Part shown: positions 54,630-62,969 of the stretch, one piece after another
Position numbering within the stretch: position 1 is the stretch's first letter
Layout of the letters: each line of letters begins with the position of its first letter
Source: Flavobacterium terrisoli
GTDB taxonomy: Bacteria > Bacteroidota > Bacteroidia > Flavobacteriales > Flavobacteriaceae
Assembly (NCBI RefSeq): GCF_030167905.1
Contig: NZ_JARGNA010000009.1
Coordinates: 124,001 to 188,000 of the forward strand
DNA: 64,000 nt
Direction: 5' to 3'
Notes under the pieces: generated by a model
Seen by the model: the letters and a program-made list of their open reading frames with translations, nothing else
What the model was told of the DNA's origin: nothing
Databases searched by the model: none
Translations under genes and position numbers: made by a program

Positions 54630-55894
54630 CGCTTGAGAAACAGCTTGCGGAACATCAATAAAACCAAAACAAAAGCAATAACATTGGCGTAAAAATAGGC
54701 TTTAACAACACCTTCTACTGCAGCCTCTTTCATCAGAAAAACAGCCAACAGGAAATAAGAAACATTAAAAATAATTTCAACCAGAAAGTAGCGTTTCATC
54801 ATGGTTTTGACCAAAATCTGGAATCCAAAAGCCAAGGTCATTATTTTTATCAAATCGCCTGCCAATTGCCAAATCAACAAGTCATTGATACCCGAAAATT
54901 CTGGGGTAAACGCAATTCCTAAAATGAAGTTTCTGACCAGATAAATCACAACCAACATTAGGAAAAATAAAGGCACAAATACTTTAAAATAGGATTTCAG
55001 TTCGGTTTTAAATTCGCTTTCCGTGTGAATCGACGCCAGCTTAGGCATATAATACAACGACAATCCCGAGCTGAAAAACATCATATAAAAACTCGACAAT
55101 CGATTGACCGCATCCCAAATTCCGGCTTCCTGAATCGAGTAATCCTGCACTATGTTGTTTCGGATAAACAGCAAAGTCATCGGCACCGCAAAAGCACTCA
55201 GTAGCGCCATCACAGAGAATTTCCTGATGACATCGACATATTTTTTACTGACTATTTTATGCAAATCAAACCGGAAAGAATTTTTGTCCTGACTGACAAA
55301 GGAAAACGTAACCATAACCATTAAGATTTCACCAACAGCAATGGAAAGCAATCCGCCAAAAATCTGTTCCTGCCAAATCATAAAAGCAGTCATCCCAAAG
55401 ACCAGGACATTGGAAACGATTTGAATGATTACGATCTTTTTATATTTTTCCAACCCATTGTAAATTGCCATCCAAAAAGTATTGATGACCATTAAAGGCA
55501 ACAGGAGGGCGAAGAAACGAATTGGTGTTGTGTGACTTTCAGTAAAAAAAAGAAAAGCGGAAATCGGTGTGGCAAAAGCCAAAATCAAAATGGCCAAGAC
55601 CGTTGAAACACCCAAAAACAACCAGAAAAAAGTAGAATAAATAACAGAAAGTTCTTTTTTGTCTTCCTTGTTTTCGACAAAAAGTTTGACAATGGAATTA
55701 CTGATGCCCAGCGTTGCAATCGACTTGCCCATAGTCGCAAAATTTCGGAAACTGCCCATCAAAGCCATTCCGGAAGTTCCCAGAAAAACCGAAATAATTT
55801 TAGCCGAAACAATACCCAATACAAAACTGACTGCTACCGAAATCGAATTCAGCGACAAGACTTTCAGAAGTGTATTATGTTTTAGTATTTTCAA
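54626..55894 (-). CDS. wzx: Wzx-type oligosaccharide flippase
   Basis: A 422-residue MATE/MOP-superfamily protein with about twelve helices, the expected topology and length. The start VLSLNSISVAVSFVLGIVSAKIISVFLGTSGMALMGSFRNF is characteristic of Wzx/PST proteins. It moves polyprenyl-diphosphate-linked repeat units across the inner membrane. It is the last gene of a four-gene minus-strand operon, 1 base after the acetyltransferase. A Wzy polymerase is not evident in this window. Confidence 0.9.
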   Translation of the reverse strand: MKILKHNTLLKVLSLNSISVAVSFVLGIVSAKIISVFLGTSGMALMGSFRNFATMGKSIATLGISNSIVKLFVENKEDKKELSVIYSTFFWLFLGVSTVLAILILAFATPISAFLFFTESHTTPIRFFALLLPLMVINTFWMAIYNGLEKYKKIVIIQIVSNVLVFGMTAFMIWQEQIFGGLLSIAVGEILMVMVTFSFVSQDKNSFRFDLHKIVSKKYVDVIRKFSVMALLSAFAVPMTLLFIRNNIVQDYSIQEAGIWDAVNRLSSFYMMFFSSGLSLYYMPKLASIHTESEFKTELKSYFKVFVPLFFLMLVVIYLVRNFILGIAFTPEFSGINDLLIWQLAGDLIKIMTLAFGFQILVKTMMKRYFLVEIIFNVSYFLLAVFLMKEAAVEGVVKAYFYANVIAFVLVLLMFRKLFLKR

Positions 55895-55895
55895 T

Positions 55896-56453
55896 TTATA
55901 AATTTCGAATTACTCTCGCGGGATTTCCGGCAGCTATGGCATTGTCAGGAATATTTCCCGTTACTATGGAGCCATTGCCAATCACAGTATTTTTGCCAAT
56001 GACAGCACCTTTCAGGATAGTGACATTATCGCCTAAAAAAACATTTTCACCTATCAGAACCGCTTCAGATTTAGGTTGGCCTTCATTTCTTTTATCAGCA
56101 TCCAAATGGTGACCGTCATTGTCAATCACCGCACAATTCACTCCTATCAAAACGTCATTTTGAATGGTAATTTTTGAAAAGGCAACCGCTGAAAAACCAT
56201 TGTTTATGGAAACGTTATCACCAATCACAATTTCGCTGTCGGGATTTCTAGCTTCCAAATATGTGTAATGCGAGTAATAATTGGGTGAATCTGTCACGCC
56301 AATCTGAACATTCTTGCCAAATGAAATTTTCCCTTTTCCCTTTAATAACAAAGGATGAAACAATTTTGGTTTCCCCGAAACCTTGCTGCAATCAGAAATC
56401 CATTGGAATTTCCAAATCCGCAAAGTGACAAAAAAGAAATGTTTTATTCCCAT
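55896..56453 (-). CDS. Hexapeptide-repeat acetyltransferase (FdtC/QdtC-like or CatB-like)
   Basis: A 185-residue left-handed beta-helix protein: VIGDNVSINNGFSAVAFSKITIQNDVLIGVNCAVID, VLIGENVFLGDNVTILKGAVIGKNTVIGNGSIV and the end AAGNPARVIRNL. The catalytic His is in DNDGHHLD. Context (aminotransferase upstream, overlapping TAATG) suggests N-acetylation of a dTDP-3-amino-3,6-dideoxyhexose, though O-acetylation of the glycan is possible. The longer reading frame starting inside the aminotransferase gene is rejected. Confidence 0.85.
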   Translation of the reverse strand: MGIKHFFFVTLRIWKFQWISDCSKVSGKPKLFHPLLLKGKGKISFGKNVQIGVTDSPNYYSHYTYLEARNPDSEIVIGDNVSINNGFSAVAFSKITIQNDVLIGVNCAVIDNDGHHLDADKRNEGQPKSEAVLIGENVFLGDNVTILKGAVIGKNTVIGNGSIVTGNIPDNAIAAGNPARVIRNL

Positions 56454-57550
56454 TAGTACTGATTTAAAACTGTGATTATATGTGTTACTTCTTCTTCGGT
56501 CATCACAGGACTCAAAGGCAGACTCAACACTTCGCGATGGATCTTTTCGGTAATTGGAAACGAAAGGGAATTCCAATGTGCCAGTGCTTTTTGTTGGTGC
56601 GGCGGAACCGGATAATGAATCAGTGTTTCAATATTATTTTTCTTCAAATAATCCTGTAAATCCTGTCTGTTTTTTGTTCGAATGACAAACAAATGAAACA
56701 CATGATCATCTGATTTATTCCAATATGGCAAAGTGATTTTGTCATTTTTGATTTCAGCCAAATAGCGTTTAACCATATTTTTTCGCAATTCGTTTCCCGC
56801 ATCCAAATGAGGTAATTTCACATTCAGGAAAGCGGCTTGCAATTCGTCTAAACGAGAATTGACACCGATAAATTCGTTGTAGTATTTTTGTTCCGAACCA
56901 TAATTCCGCAAAGCAAAAAGGATTTTGGCCAACGCTTCATCATTGGTTGTAATCGCACCGGCGTCACCCAGTGCACCCAGGTTTTTCCCGGGATAAAAGC
57001 TAAACGCTGCGGCATGAGACAAATTACCCGAATATCCTGCTGCTGACTTTGCGCCATGCGCTTGGGCTGAATCTTCAATTACCAACAAATTATGCTGTTT
57101 GGCTATCGCATTTATTTTATCCATTTCGGCCAATTGTCCGTATAAATGAACTGGTAAAATGGCTTTGGTTTTGGAGGTTATTTTTTCGGAAATTAAATCG
57201 GGATTGAGATTGTAGGTTTCCAATTTTGGTTCCACCAAAACCGGAACCAAATCGGCCTGCAATATGGCTAAAATACTGGCAATATAGGTATTTGCCGGAA
57301 CGATGACCTCATCGCCTTTTTGCAATTTCCCAAGCTGGATATAGGCTTTGAAAATCAAGACCATGGCATCCAATCCGTTGCCGACACCGATGCAATATTT
57401 CGTGCCGCTATATTGGGCAAAATCACGTTCGAATGTTTTGACTTCATTGCCCAAAATAAACCAGCCTTTATCCAAGACCTGTTGCATTTTTTCCTGAAAT
57501 GCGGCTTGATAAGGCAAATTGATTTTATGTAAGTCGAGGAATTTTATCAT
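56453..57550 (-). CDS. DegT/DnrJ/EryC1/StrS sugar aminotransferase (FdtB/QdtB-like)
   Basis: A 365-residue PLP enzyme, usual length. Features: GNGLDAM (cofactor phosphate), [25 protein letters not shown] (Asp160 region) and the internal-aldimine Lys189 in [15 protein letters not shown]. With the ketoisomerase in the same cluster the likely substrate is a dTDP-3-keto-6-deoxyhexose, giving a 3-amino sugar. It overlaps the FemAB-like gene upstream by 4 bases and the acetyltransferase downstream by 1. Confidence 0.93.
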   Translation of the reverse strand: MIKFLDLHKINLPYQAAFQEKMQQVLDKGWFILGNEVKTFERDFAQYSGTKYCIGVGNGLDAMVLIFKAYIQLGKLQKGDEVIVPANTYIASILAILQADLVPVLVEPKLETYNLNPDLISEKITSKTKAILPVHLYGQLAEMDKINAIAKQHNLLVIEDSAQAHGAKSAAGYSGNLSHAAAFSFYPGKNLGALGDAGAITTNDEALAKILFALRNYGSEQKYYNEFIGVNSRLDELQAAFLNVKLPHLDAGNELRKNMVKRYLAEIKNDKITLPYWNKSDDHVFHLFVIRTKNRQDLQDYLKKNNIETLIHYPVPPHQQKALAHWNSLSFPITEKIHREVLSLPLSPVMTEEEVTHIITVLNQY

Positions 57551-58524
57551 ATCATAACGTTTTCTAACAGGGTATAATGGGCTGTTTCTATTTCGTAATA
57601 ATCCTGAACCGTGGTTTTAGCATCAAAACTTTCTTTCCAGAACAAAATTCCTTCGCTGATTTTCTTCCCGTCATCTTCGTGTGATGGACCAAAATCAAAA
57701 TAAATTTTATCCTTAAAAACATCCATAATCAGATGATTGTATAAAAAATCGAGGCTGCCCAATTCATTTTTGTCTTCATTTCCCGAAATGTATTGTGGAT
57801 GTGCAACCGTGTCCGTAATAAAAATGGTGGTTCCAGCCACAATTTTATCTTGGTGATACACATTGAAATGGCGGATGTTTTTGGGGAATTTCTGTTGGAG
57901 TTTAATTATCTCTTCAACCGAATGCACCGGTTTGGCATTGCGCTTTCTGTCTAAGTTTGGAATCAGAATTTCGTTCCAAAAAAGCTCAAACTTCAATTCT
58001 TCCTTAATAGTTAAACCATTTTTTTCTCCGCGTCGGACATTTGCACTTCTTGATCTCGTGAAAGAAAATGGCTTCATAAGCTCAATAACCGATAAACAAT
58101 CCCTTCTGATTAATTGGGCCTGAGTCAAAAATAAAGCATACTCAATTTCCTCAGAGAAAAAGGAATTATAGATGCCCGGTATTAATTTCAGCTGAAACCG
58201 GTCAAATTGATTTTGGTGAAGAAATTCAAGGACTGATTTAGTAATGGCAATGACTTCTCCCAATTTTATTTTGGCTTCAAAAACAAAACCGCCATAAGTC
58301 AATCCCTGATGAGAAAAAAGCTGATTGTCCTTGACATGAGCCGGAATTACAGCATACAATTTCTCTTCGTCAAAAACCATCAGGGAATAATCCTGAAACC
58401 TATCGGAATGGTATTCCATAAAATCGCGATGAAACAAAAAAGTAGCGTTTTTGGCACTGCTGATAAAAGCATTCCAAAGGGCAGCATCGTCCGAATGATA
58501 GCGTCTTACAGTATAGTTTTTCAC
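57547..58524 (-). CDS. FemAB-like GNAT-fold transferase
   Basis: A 325-residue protein with two GNAT-like halves. [36 protein letters not shown] opens like FemAB-related proteins of polysaccharide clusters; the second half has [20 protein letters not shown] and [28 protein letters not shown]. FemAB proteins transfer aminoacyl or acyl groups to amino sugars or lipid II. Here it leads the aminosugar operon, so acylation of the 3-amino sugar or the glycan is a reasonable guess. No donor can be deduced. Confidence 0.75.
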   Translation of the reverse strand: MKNYTVRRYHSDDAALWNAFISSAKNATFLFHRDFMEYHSDRFQDYSLMVFDEEKLYAVIPAHVKDNQLFSHQGLTYGGFVFEAKIKLGEVIAITKSVLEFLHQNQFDRFQLKLIPGIYNSFFSEEIEYALFLTQAQLIRRDCLSVIELMKPFSFTRSRSANVRRGEKNGLTIKEELKFELFWNEILIPNLDRKRNAKPVHSVEEIIKLQQKFPKNIRHFNVYHQDKIVAGTTIFITDTVAHPQYISGNEDKNELGSLDFLYNHLIMDVFKDKIYFDFGPSHEDDGKKISEGILFWKESFDAKTTVQDYYEIETAHYTLLENVMI

Positions 58525-58640
58525 GGGTTGGGTTTAGACTTTGGAAAATTAAACATTTATTTTTTAATAGCATTCACTATACAAAAAATAAGAAATCCAA
58601 AATATTTACTTATTTTTAGCCTACTAAATTCAATTTAGCC

Positions 58641-60431
58641 TTGAATTCTAAACGGAAATTGCTGTGTTTTATTGCCCTGTTACTCAACATTTACTGTATG
58701 AGCAGTCAGGATATTACCCTATACGAGCAGTTCAACGGAAAGTATGATTTTACCTTTTTCGGGAATACGATGAACACCCAGGAAAACAATACAATTTTTA
58801 GCCCGGTGACCGTTACTTCTTCATCGGCAACTATGAATTTAAACCCAACTGATGTCATTGAAAAAGCCTATTTATATTGGGCCGGAAGCGGCGATGGTGA
58901 TTTTAATGTCACATTAAACACAACCACAATTACACCCGACAGAACCTTTACTTACAGTATACTGCTAAATGAATTTGTGTTCACCTATTTTAGTGCGTTT
59001 AAAGATGTTACAGCCTTAGTTCAAAGTACCGGAAATGGAACTTATACACTATCTGACCTTGACATTTCTGCTTTTGAAGAATTACATTTACAAAGAAGAA
59101 CTAATTTTGCGGGTTGGGCCATTGTCATTGTCTATAAAAATGATGCCTTACCGTTGAATCAGATTAATGTTTATGACGGATTACAAGGTGTTCCTAATGA
59201 ATTGTCCATCACGCTCGACAATTTGAATGTAATTGACAATCTTAATTCCAAAGTAGGTTTTCTGGCTTGGGAAGGAGATTCGCTTCTTTCTACAGAACAA
59301 TTCAGGATTAATGGTGATTTGTTGAGCAATGCTCAGAATCCTTCGAGTAATGTTTTCAATGGAAGTAATTCCTTTACCGGAAGTACCACTTTATACAATA
59401 TGGATTTGGATGTTTATGACATACAGGACCACATTGCTGTTGGTGACACCAGTGCTGAAATATCGCTTACTTCCACTCAGGATTTTGTAATGATTAATAC
59501 CGTAGTTACCAAGCTGAACAGTCAAATTCCTGATGGAACAGTAATTATAGATTCGGTCAATAAACAATGTGATTCCAGAACAATTGTGGTGAATTATACC
59601 GTTTCTAATTTGAATTGTACCGGTCCGCTTCCCGAACAAACACCGGTTTCAATTTATATCAATGGCCAATTGATCGATGTGATTGAAACTTTAGTAGCCA
59701 TTCCAGTTGACGGCTCTGTTAGTTTGCAGACTACGATTGTTTTACCTGACACCATTCCGGATAATTTCAATATCAATTTTGTTGTAGATGATAAAGGCGA
59801 TGGCACGGGTGTAGTCAATGAATTAATTGAAACCAACAATTCCTTTACAGTTAGTGAAGCACTGGGCACTTCTCCTACTTTTAATCCGTTGGAAAATTTG
59901 CTTTCCTGCAACGAAGGATTTACCCAAGGGACTTTTAATTTTTCATCTTATGAAGCTTTGGTCAAAACAGACCCTGAAGACAGTGCTGCTTTTTACGAAA
60001 CCTTAGAGGATGCCAACAATGGTATCAACCCCATTTTAGACACTTCAAATTATGTTGCGGTAACCACTCCCAAAGAAATTTTTATCCGATTGGACAATGC
60101 CAATTGCTATGCAACCACTTCTTTTATGCTGACTACCCGAAATTGTCCGCCCACAGTTTATAATTTTATTTCGGCTAACAATGACAACCGAAATGATCAT
60201 TTTACCATCGCTGGTTTACAAAATATCTTCCTGAATTATAAAATAGAGATTTATAATCGTTGGGGTAAATTAGTTTGGACAGGAAGCCAGCAAACTGAAA
60301 AATGGGATGGTTATATCAAAGAAGGAATGGGAACAAAAAATGCTCCTGACGGCACTTACTTTTATTTATTATACTTAAACGACCCAGATTATCCCCAACC
60401 TCTGAGCGGTTATTTGTATTTAGTTCATTAA
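58641..60431 (+). CDS. Large T9SS type B (gliding-motility C-terminal domain) surface protein
   Basis: A 596-residue secreted protein. The start is a TTG at 58641: no in-frame ATG precedes it and only this start gives the Sec signal NSKRKLLCFIALLLNIYCMSSQ. The next ~300 residues are beta-rich (AYLYWAGSGDGDFNVTLN, RRTNFAGWAIVIVYKND), followed by a CARDB-like adhesion module (about 310-410). The end is the type B T9SS domain, with NFISANNDNRNDHFTIAGL, YKIEIYNRWGKLVWTG and APDGTYFYLLYLND. It probably acts as a surface adhesin. The upstream operon is divergent. Confidence 0.88.
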   Translation: MNSKRKLLCFIALLLNIYCMSSQDITLYEQFNGKYDFTFFGNTMNTQENNTIFSPVTVTSSSATMNLNPTDVIEKAYLYWAGSGDGDFNVTLNTTTITPDRTFTYSILLNEFVFTYFSAFKDVTALVQSTGNGTYTLSDLDISAFEELHLQRRTNFAGWAIVIVYKNDALPLNQINVYDGLQGVPNELSITLDNLNVIDNLNSKVGFLAWEGDSLLSTEQFRINGDLLSNAQNPSSNVFNGSNSFTGSTTLYNMDLDVYDIQDHIAVGDTSAEISLTSTQDFVMINTVVTKLNSQIPDGTVIIDSVNKQCDSRTIVVNYTVSNLNCTGPLPEQTPVSIYINGQLIDVIETLVAIPVDGSVSLQTTIVLPDTIPDNFNINFVVDDKGDGTGVVNELIETNNSFTVSEALGTSPTFNPLENLLSCNEGFTQGTFNFSSYEALVKTDPEDSAAFYETLEDANNGINPILDTSNYVAVTTPKEIFIRLDNANCYATTSFMLTTRNCPPTVYNFISANNDNRNDHFTIAGLQNIFLNYKIEIYNRWGKLVWTGSQQTEKWDGYIKEGMGTKNAPDGTYFYLLYLNDPDYPQPLSGYLYLVH

Positions 60432-60445
60432 TAAGAAAATCTTTG

Positions 60446-60453
60446 TAATTTTG
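60446..60453 (+). promoter_or_regulatory. -7 promoter box (TAATTTTG) for the SpoU methyltransferase
   Basis: A TAnnTTTG match 29 bases before the ATG at 60483; -33 element not evident. Confidence 0.35.
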
Positions 60454-60482
60454 TCCTGTTAATTTAGGATTACAACTCCATA

Positions 60483-61265
60483 ATGAAACAAATCACAAGC
60501 GCTCAAAATCCTTTTATCAAATCTTTGGTTCTGTTACAGGAAAAAGCCAAAGCCAGAAAACAATCGGGGACTTTTTTAATTGAAGGGCTGCGCGAAATTG
60601 AATTGGCTATCAAAGGAAACTACGAATTGGAGACCATTCTTTTTCTTCCTGAACTAATTTCCGAAACACAAATCAAAAAATTCAAGGATTCAGAAGTAAT
60701 CGAAATATCGAAAGAAGTTTATCAAAAGCTGGCTTATCGTGATACGACAGAAGGGATTTTGGCTGTAGCCAAAATCAAAGCCTTAGCGCTTTCTGATTTA
60801 AAACTTCCGAAAAACCCATTGATTGTGGTCATGGAAGCCATTGAAAAACCAGGCAATATCGGTGCTATGCTGCGCACTTGTGACGCCGCCAAGGTAGATG
60901 CCGTTATCATTGCCAATCCAAAAACCGATTTATACAATCCGAATATTGTCCGCTCGAGTGTTGGCTGTTTGTTTACCAATCAAATAGCATCCGCATCCAC
61001 CGAAGAAGTAATTACGTATTTAGTAAAAAACAATATCCATTTTTACAGCGCAACGCTGCAAAATTCAACAGCATACCATACCCAAAACTATACCTTACCT
61101 ACCGCATTGGTCGTTGGCACGGAAGCCACAGGACTATCTCAACTTTGGCGTGACAAAGCCACTCAAAACATCATTATCCCGATGCAGGGTGAAATCGACA
61201 GCATGAATGTTTCGGTTGCTACTGCGATATTGATTTTTGAAGCCAAAAGACAAAGAGGGTTTTAA
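60483..61265 (+). CDS. TrmH/SpoU family RNA 2'-O-methyltransferase
   Basis: A 260-residue SPOUT enzyme. N-terminal substrate domain (ITSAQNPFIKSLVLLQEKAKARKQSGTFLIEGLREIELA) and C-terminal trefoil-knot domain with VVMEAIEKPGNIGAMLRTCDAA, NPNIVRSSVGCLF, LVVGTEATGLS and IPMQGEIDSMNVSVATAILIFE. It methylates a ribose in rRNA or tRNA using SAM; the target nucleotide cannot be told from the sequence. The two-domain layout is closest to 23S rRNA RlmB/TsnR-like members. Confidence 0.93.
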   Translation: MKQITSAQNPFIKSLVLLQEKAKARKQSGTFLIEGLREIELAIKGNYELETILFLPELISETQIKKFKDSEVIEISKEVYQKLAYRDTTEGILAVAKIKALALSDLKLPKNPLIVVMEAIEKPGNIGAMLRTCDAAKVDAVIIANPKTDLYNPNIVRSSVGCLFTNQIASASTEEVITYLVKNNIHFYSATLQNSTAYHTQNYTLPTALVVGTEATGLSQLWRDKATQNIIIPMQGEIDSMNVSVATAILIFEAKRQRGF

Positions 61266-61271
61266 AATAAC

Positions 61272-61300
61272 CCGAGCGCGAAGTGCGAATTGTATGGAGC
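61272..61300 (+). repeat. Intergenic element with CCGAGCG and ATGGAGC words
   Basis: CCGAGCG (61272-61278) and ATGGAGC (61294-61300) lie between codirectional genes 7 bases after a stop codon. The same two words frame the hairpin after porX (28835-28841 and 28873-28879). Confidence 0.4.
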
Positions 61301-61325
61301 GTAGCGGAATAAAAATTTTAAATTT

Positions 61326-62894
61326 ATGACACAAGCGTTAGGGAATGGATGCAGCAAATTGAGGTTATCGTTGCTGGTGGTATTGGTAAGCTTTACTATT
61401 AATGCCCAAATTACAGAAAAAGAAGTCGATGTTTTGGTTGAGAACACACTCAAAACCTTTAACGTTCCGGGGATTGCCGTAGGAATTGTCAAGGACGGAA
61501 AACTGGTTTTTGCCAAAGGTTATGGTGTAGCCAATATTAAAACCCAACAAAAAGTGGATGCCAATACTTTGTTTGGCATTGCCTCCAACAGTAAAGCTTT
61601 TACTGCTTCAGCATTGGCTATTCTGGTTGATGAAGGGAAAATAAATTGGGATGATAAGGTCAAAAAATACCTTCCCGAATTCAAAATGTACAATGACTAT
61701 GTGACCAATGAATTCACTATTCGTGATTTATTAACCCACAAAAGCGGACTCGGATTAGGCGCCGGTGATTTGATGATTTGGCCCGATGGACATGACTTTA
61801 CACCTAAAGATATTGTCAAAAACATCCAATATTTAAAACCGGTTTCGGGTTTCAGAACCAAATACGATTATGACAATTTACTGTATGTGATTGCCGGTGA
61901 AGTCATAGAGAAAGTCTCTGGAAAATCTTGGTGTGATTTTGTCGAAGAGCGCCTGATGAAACCCATCGGTATGAATAAAAGTGCGGCCTCATGGAAAAGA
62001 TTAAAAGATACGACCAACACTATTGTTCCGCATGTTCCAACCAACGGAAAACTCGAAATTGTGCCAAGATATACCAATCATATTTTTGATGCCGCCGCCG
62101 GTTTATATGCTTCAGTAAATGATTTAAGCCAGTGGCTGATCGTGCAGATGAACAAAGGAAAATATGGCAACAATCAACAGCTTTTCAGTGAATCCCAATG
62201 GAGAGAAATGTGGACACCGCAAACCATCTTACCATTACCGAAGCCTTATCCCTATTCCTCCAATTTCAGGAACTATGGTTTGGGATGGCGATTGGAAGAC
62301 ATCAACGGGCATCTTCAGGTATCACACACCGGTGGTTTAGATGGTATCGTGACACAAACCATCATGATTCCCGATGTGCAACTGGGCATTATTGTTTTAA
62401 CCAATCAGCAAAACGGAACCGCGTTTAATGTCATCTCAAATACCATCAAAGATAGTTATCTGGGCTTACCTAAATTTGATCATTTGGCTTATTTCGGTGA
62501 AGAAAGAAGACTAAAAGAGGACAATGCTGATATGGTAACCGAGGAAGTGTGGAAAAAAGTAACTCAGAACGGGGCAGCCAAAATCAAAATTGACACTAAA
62601 AAATATACCGGAACCTATAACGACAACTGGTTTGGAGAAGTAACCATTTTTGAAAAGAAAGGCAAATTGTATTTTGCTTCCAAGCGATCCAAACGATTGA
62701 TTGGTGAGATTTTCTTTTACAAAGACCAGAATTTTGTGGTCAAATGGAACGTCAGAAGCTTTAATGCCGATTCGCATATTTTCTTTGATTTGGATGCCAA
62801 CGGAAACGTCAATCACTTTACCATGAAAGCCATTTCGCCGCTGACAGATTTTAGTTATGACTTCCATGATTTGGATTTCAGCAGGCTAAATTAA
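61326..62894 (+). CDS. Serine beta-lactamase-fold hydrolase with DUF3471 domain
   Basis: A 522-residue secreted protein (signal to TINAQ, about residue 28). The class C beta-lactamase/PBP4-like domain has Ser87 and Lys90 (SNSK), the Tyr-x-Asn motif in YDYDNLLYV and HTGGLDG as the third motif. From about residue 420 a DUF3471 beta domain follows (YTGTYNDNWFGEVTIFEKKGKLYFAS). Such proteins are periplasmic peptidases or esterases and rarely true beta-lactamases. The gene stands alone. Confidence 0.92.
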   Translation: MTQALGNGCSKLRLSLLVVLVSFTINAQITEKEVDVLVENTLKTFNVPGIAVGIVKDGKLVFAKGYGVANIKTQQKVDANTLFGIASNSKAFTASALAILVDEGKINWDDKVKKYLPEFKMYNDYVTNEFTIRDLLTHKSGLGLGAGDLMIWPDGHDFTPKDIVKNIQYLKPVSGFRTKYDYDNLLYVIAGEVIEKVSGKSWCDFVEERLMKPIGMNKSAASWKRLKDTTNTIVPHVPTNGKLEIVPRYTNHIFDAAAGLYASVNDLSQWLIVQMNKGKYGNNQQLFSESQWREMWTPQTILPLPKPYPYSSNFRNYGLGWRLEDINGHLQVSHTGGLDGIVTQTIMIPDVQLGIIVLTNQQNGTAFNVISNTIKDSYLGLPKFDHLAYFGEERRLKEDNADMVTEEVWKKVTQNGAAKIKIDTKKYTGTYNDNWFGEVTIFEKKGKLYFASKRSKRLIGEIFFYKDQNFVVKWNVRSFNADSHIFFDLDANGNVNHFTMKAISPLTDFSYDFHDLDFSRLN

Positions 62895-62969
62895 AAGAGA
62901 AAAACGCTACCATAATGATTTGCACATCTCATTAGTTATTCCTAATTTTAAGGATTGAATGAACATGCT

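Noticed and set aside
56454..56576. Extension of the hexapeptide acetyltransferase into the aminotransferase gene
   Set aside because: The extra residues are an out-of-frame reading of conserved aminotransferase codons; the ATG at 56453 overlapping the stop is a normal coupled start.
61326..62894. True beta-lactamase giving drug resistance
   Set aside because: The SxxK, YxN and HxG motifs fit the wide PBP4/class C-like hydrolase family and the protein carries a DUF3471 domain; nothing points to antibiotic hydrolysis.
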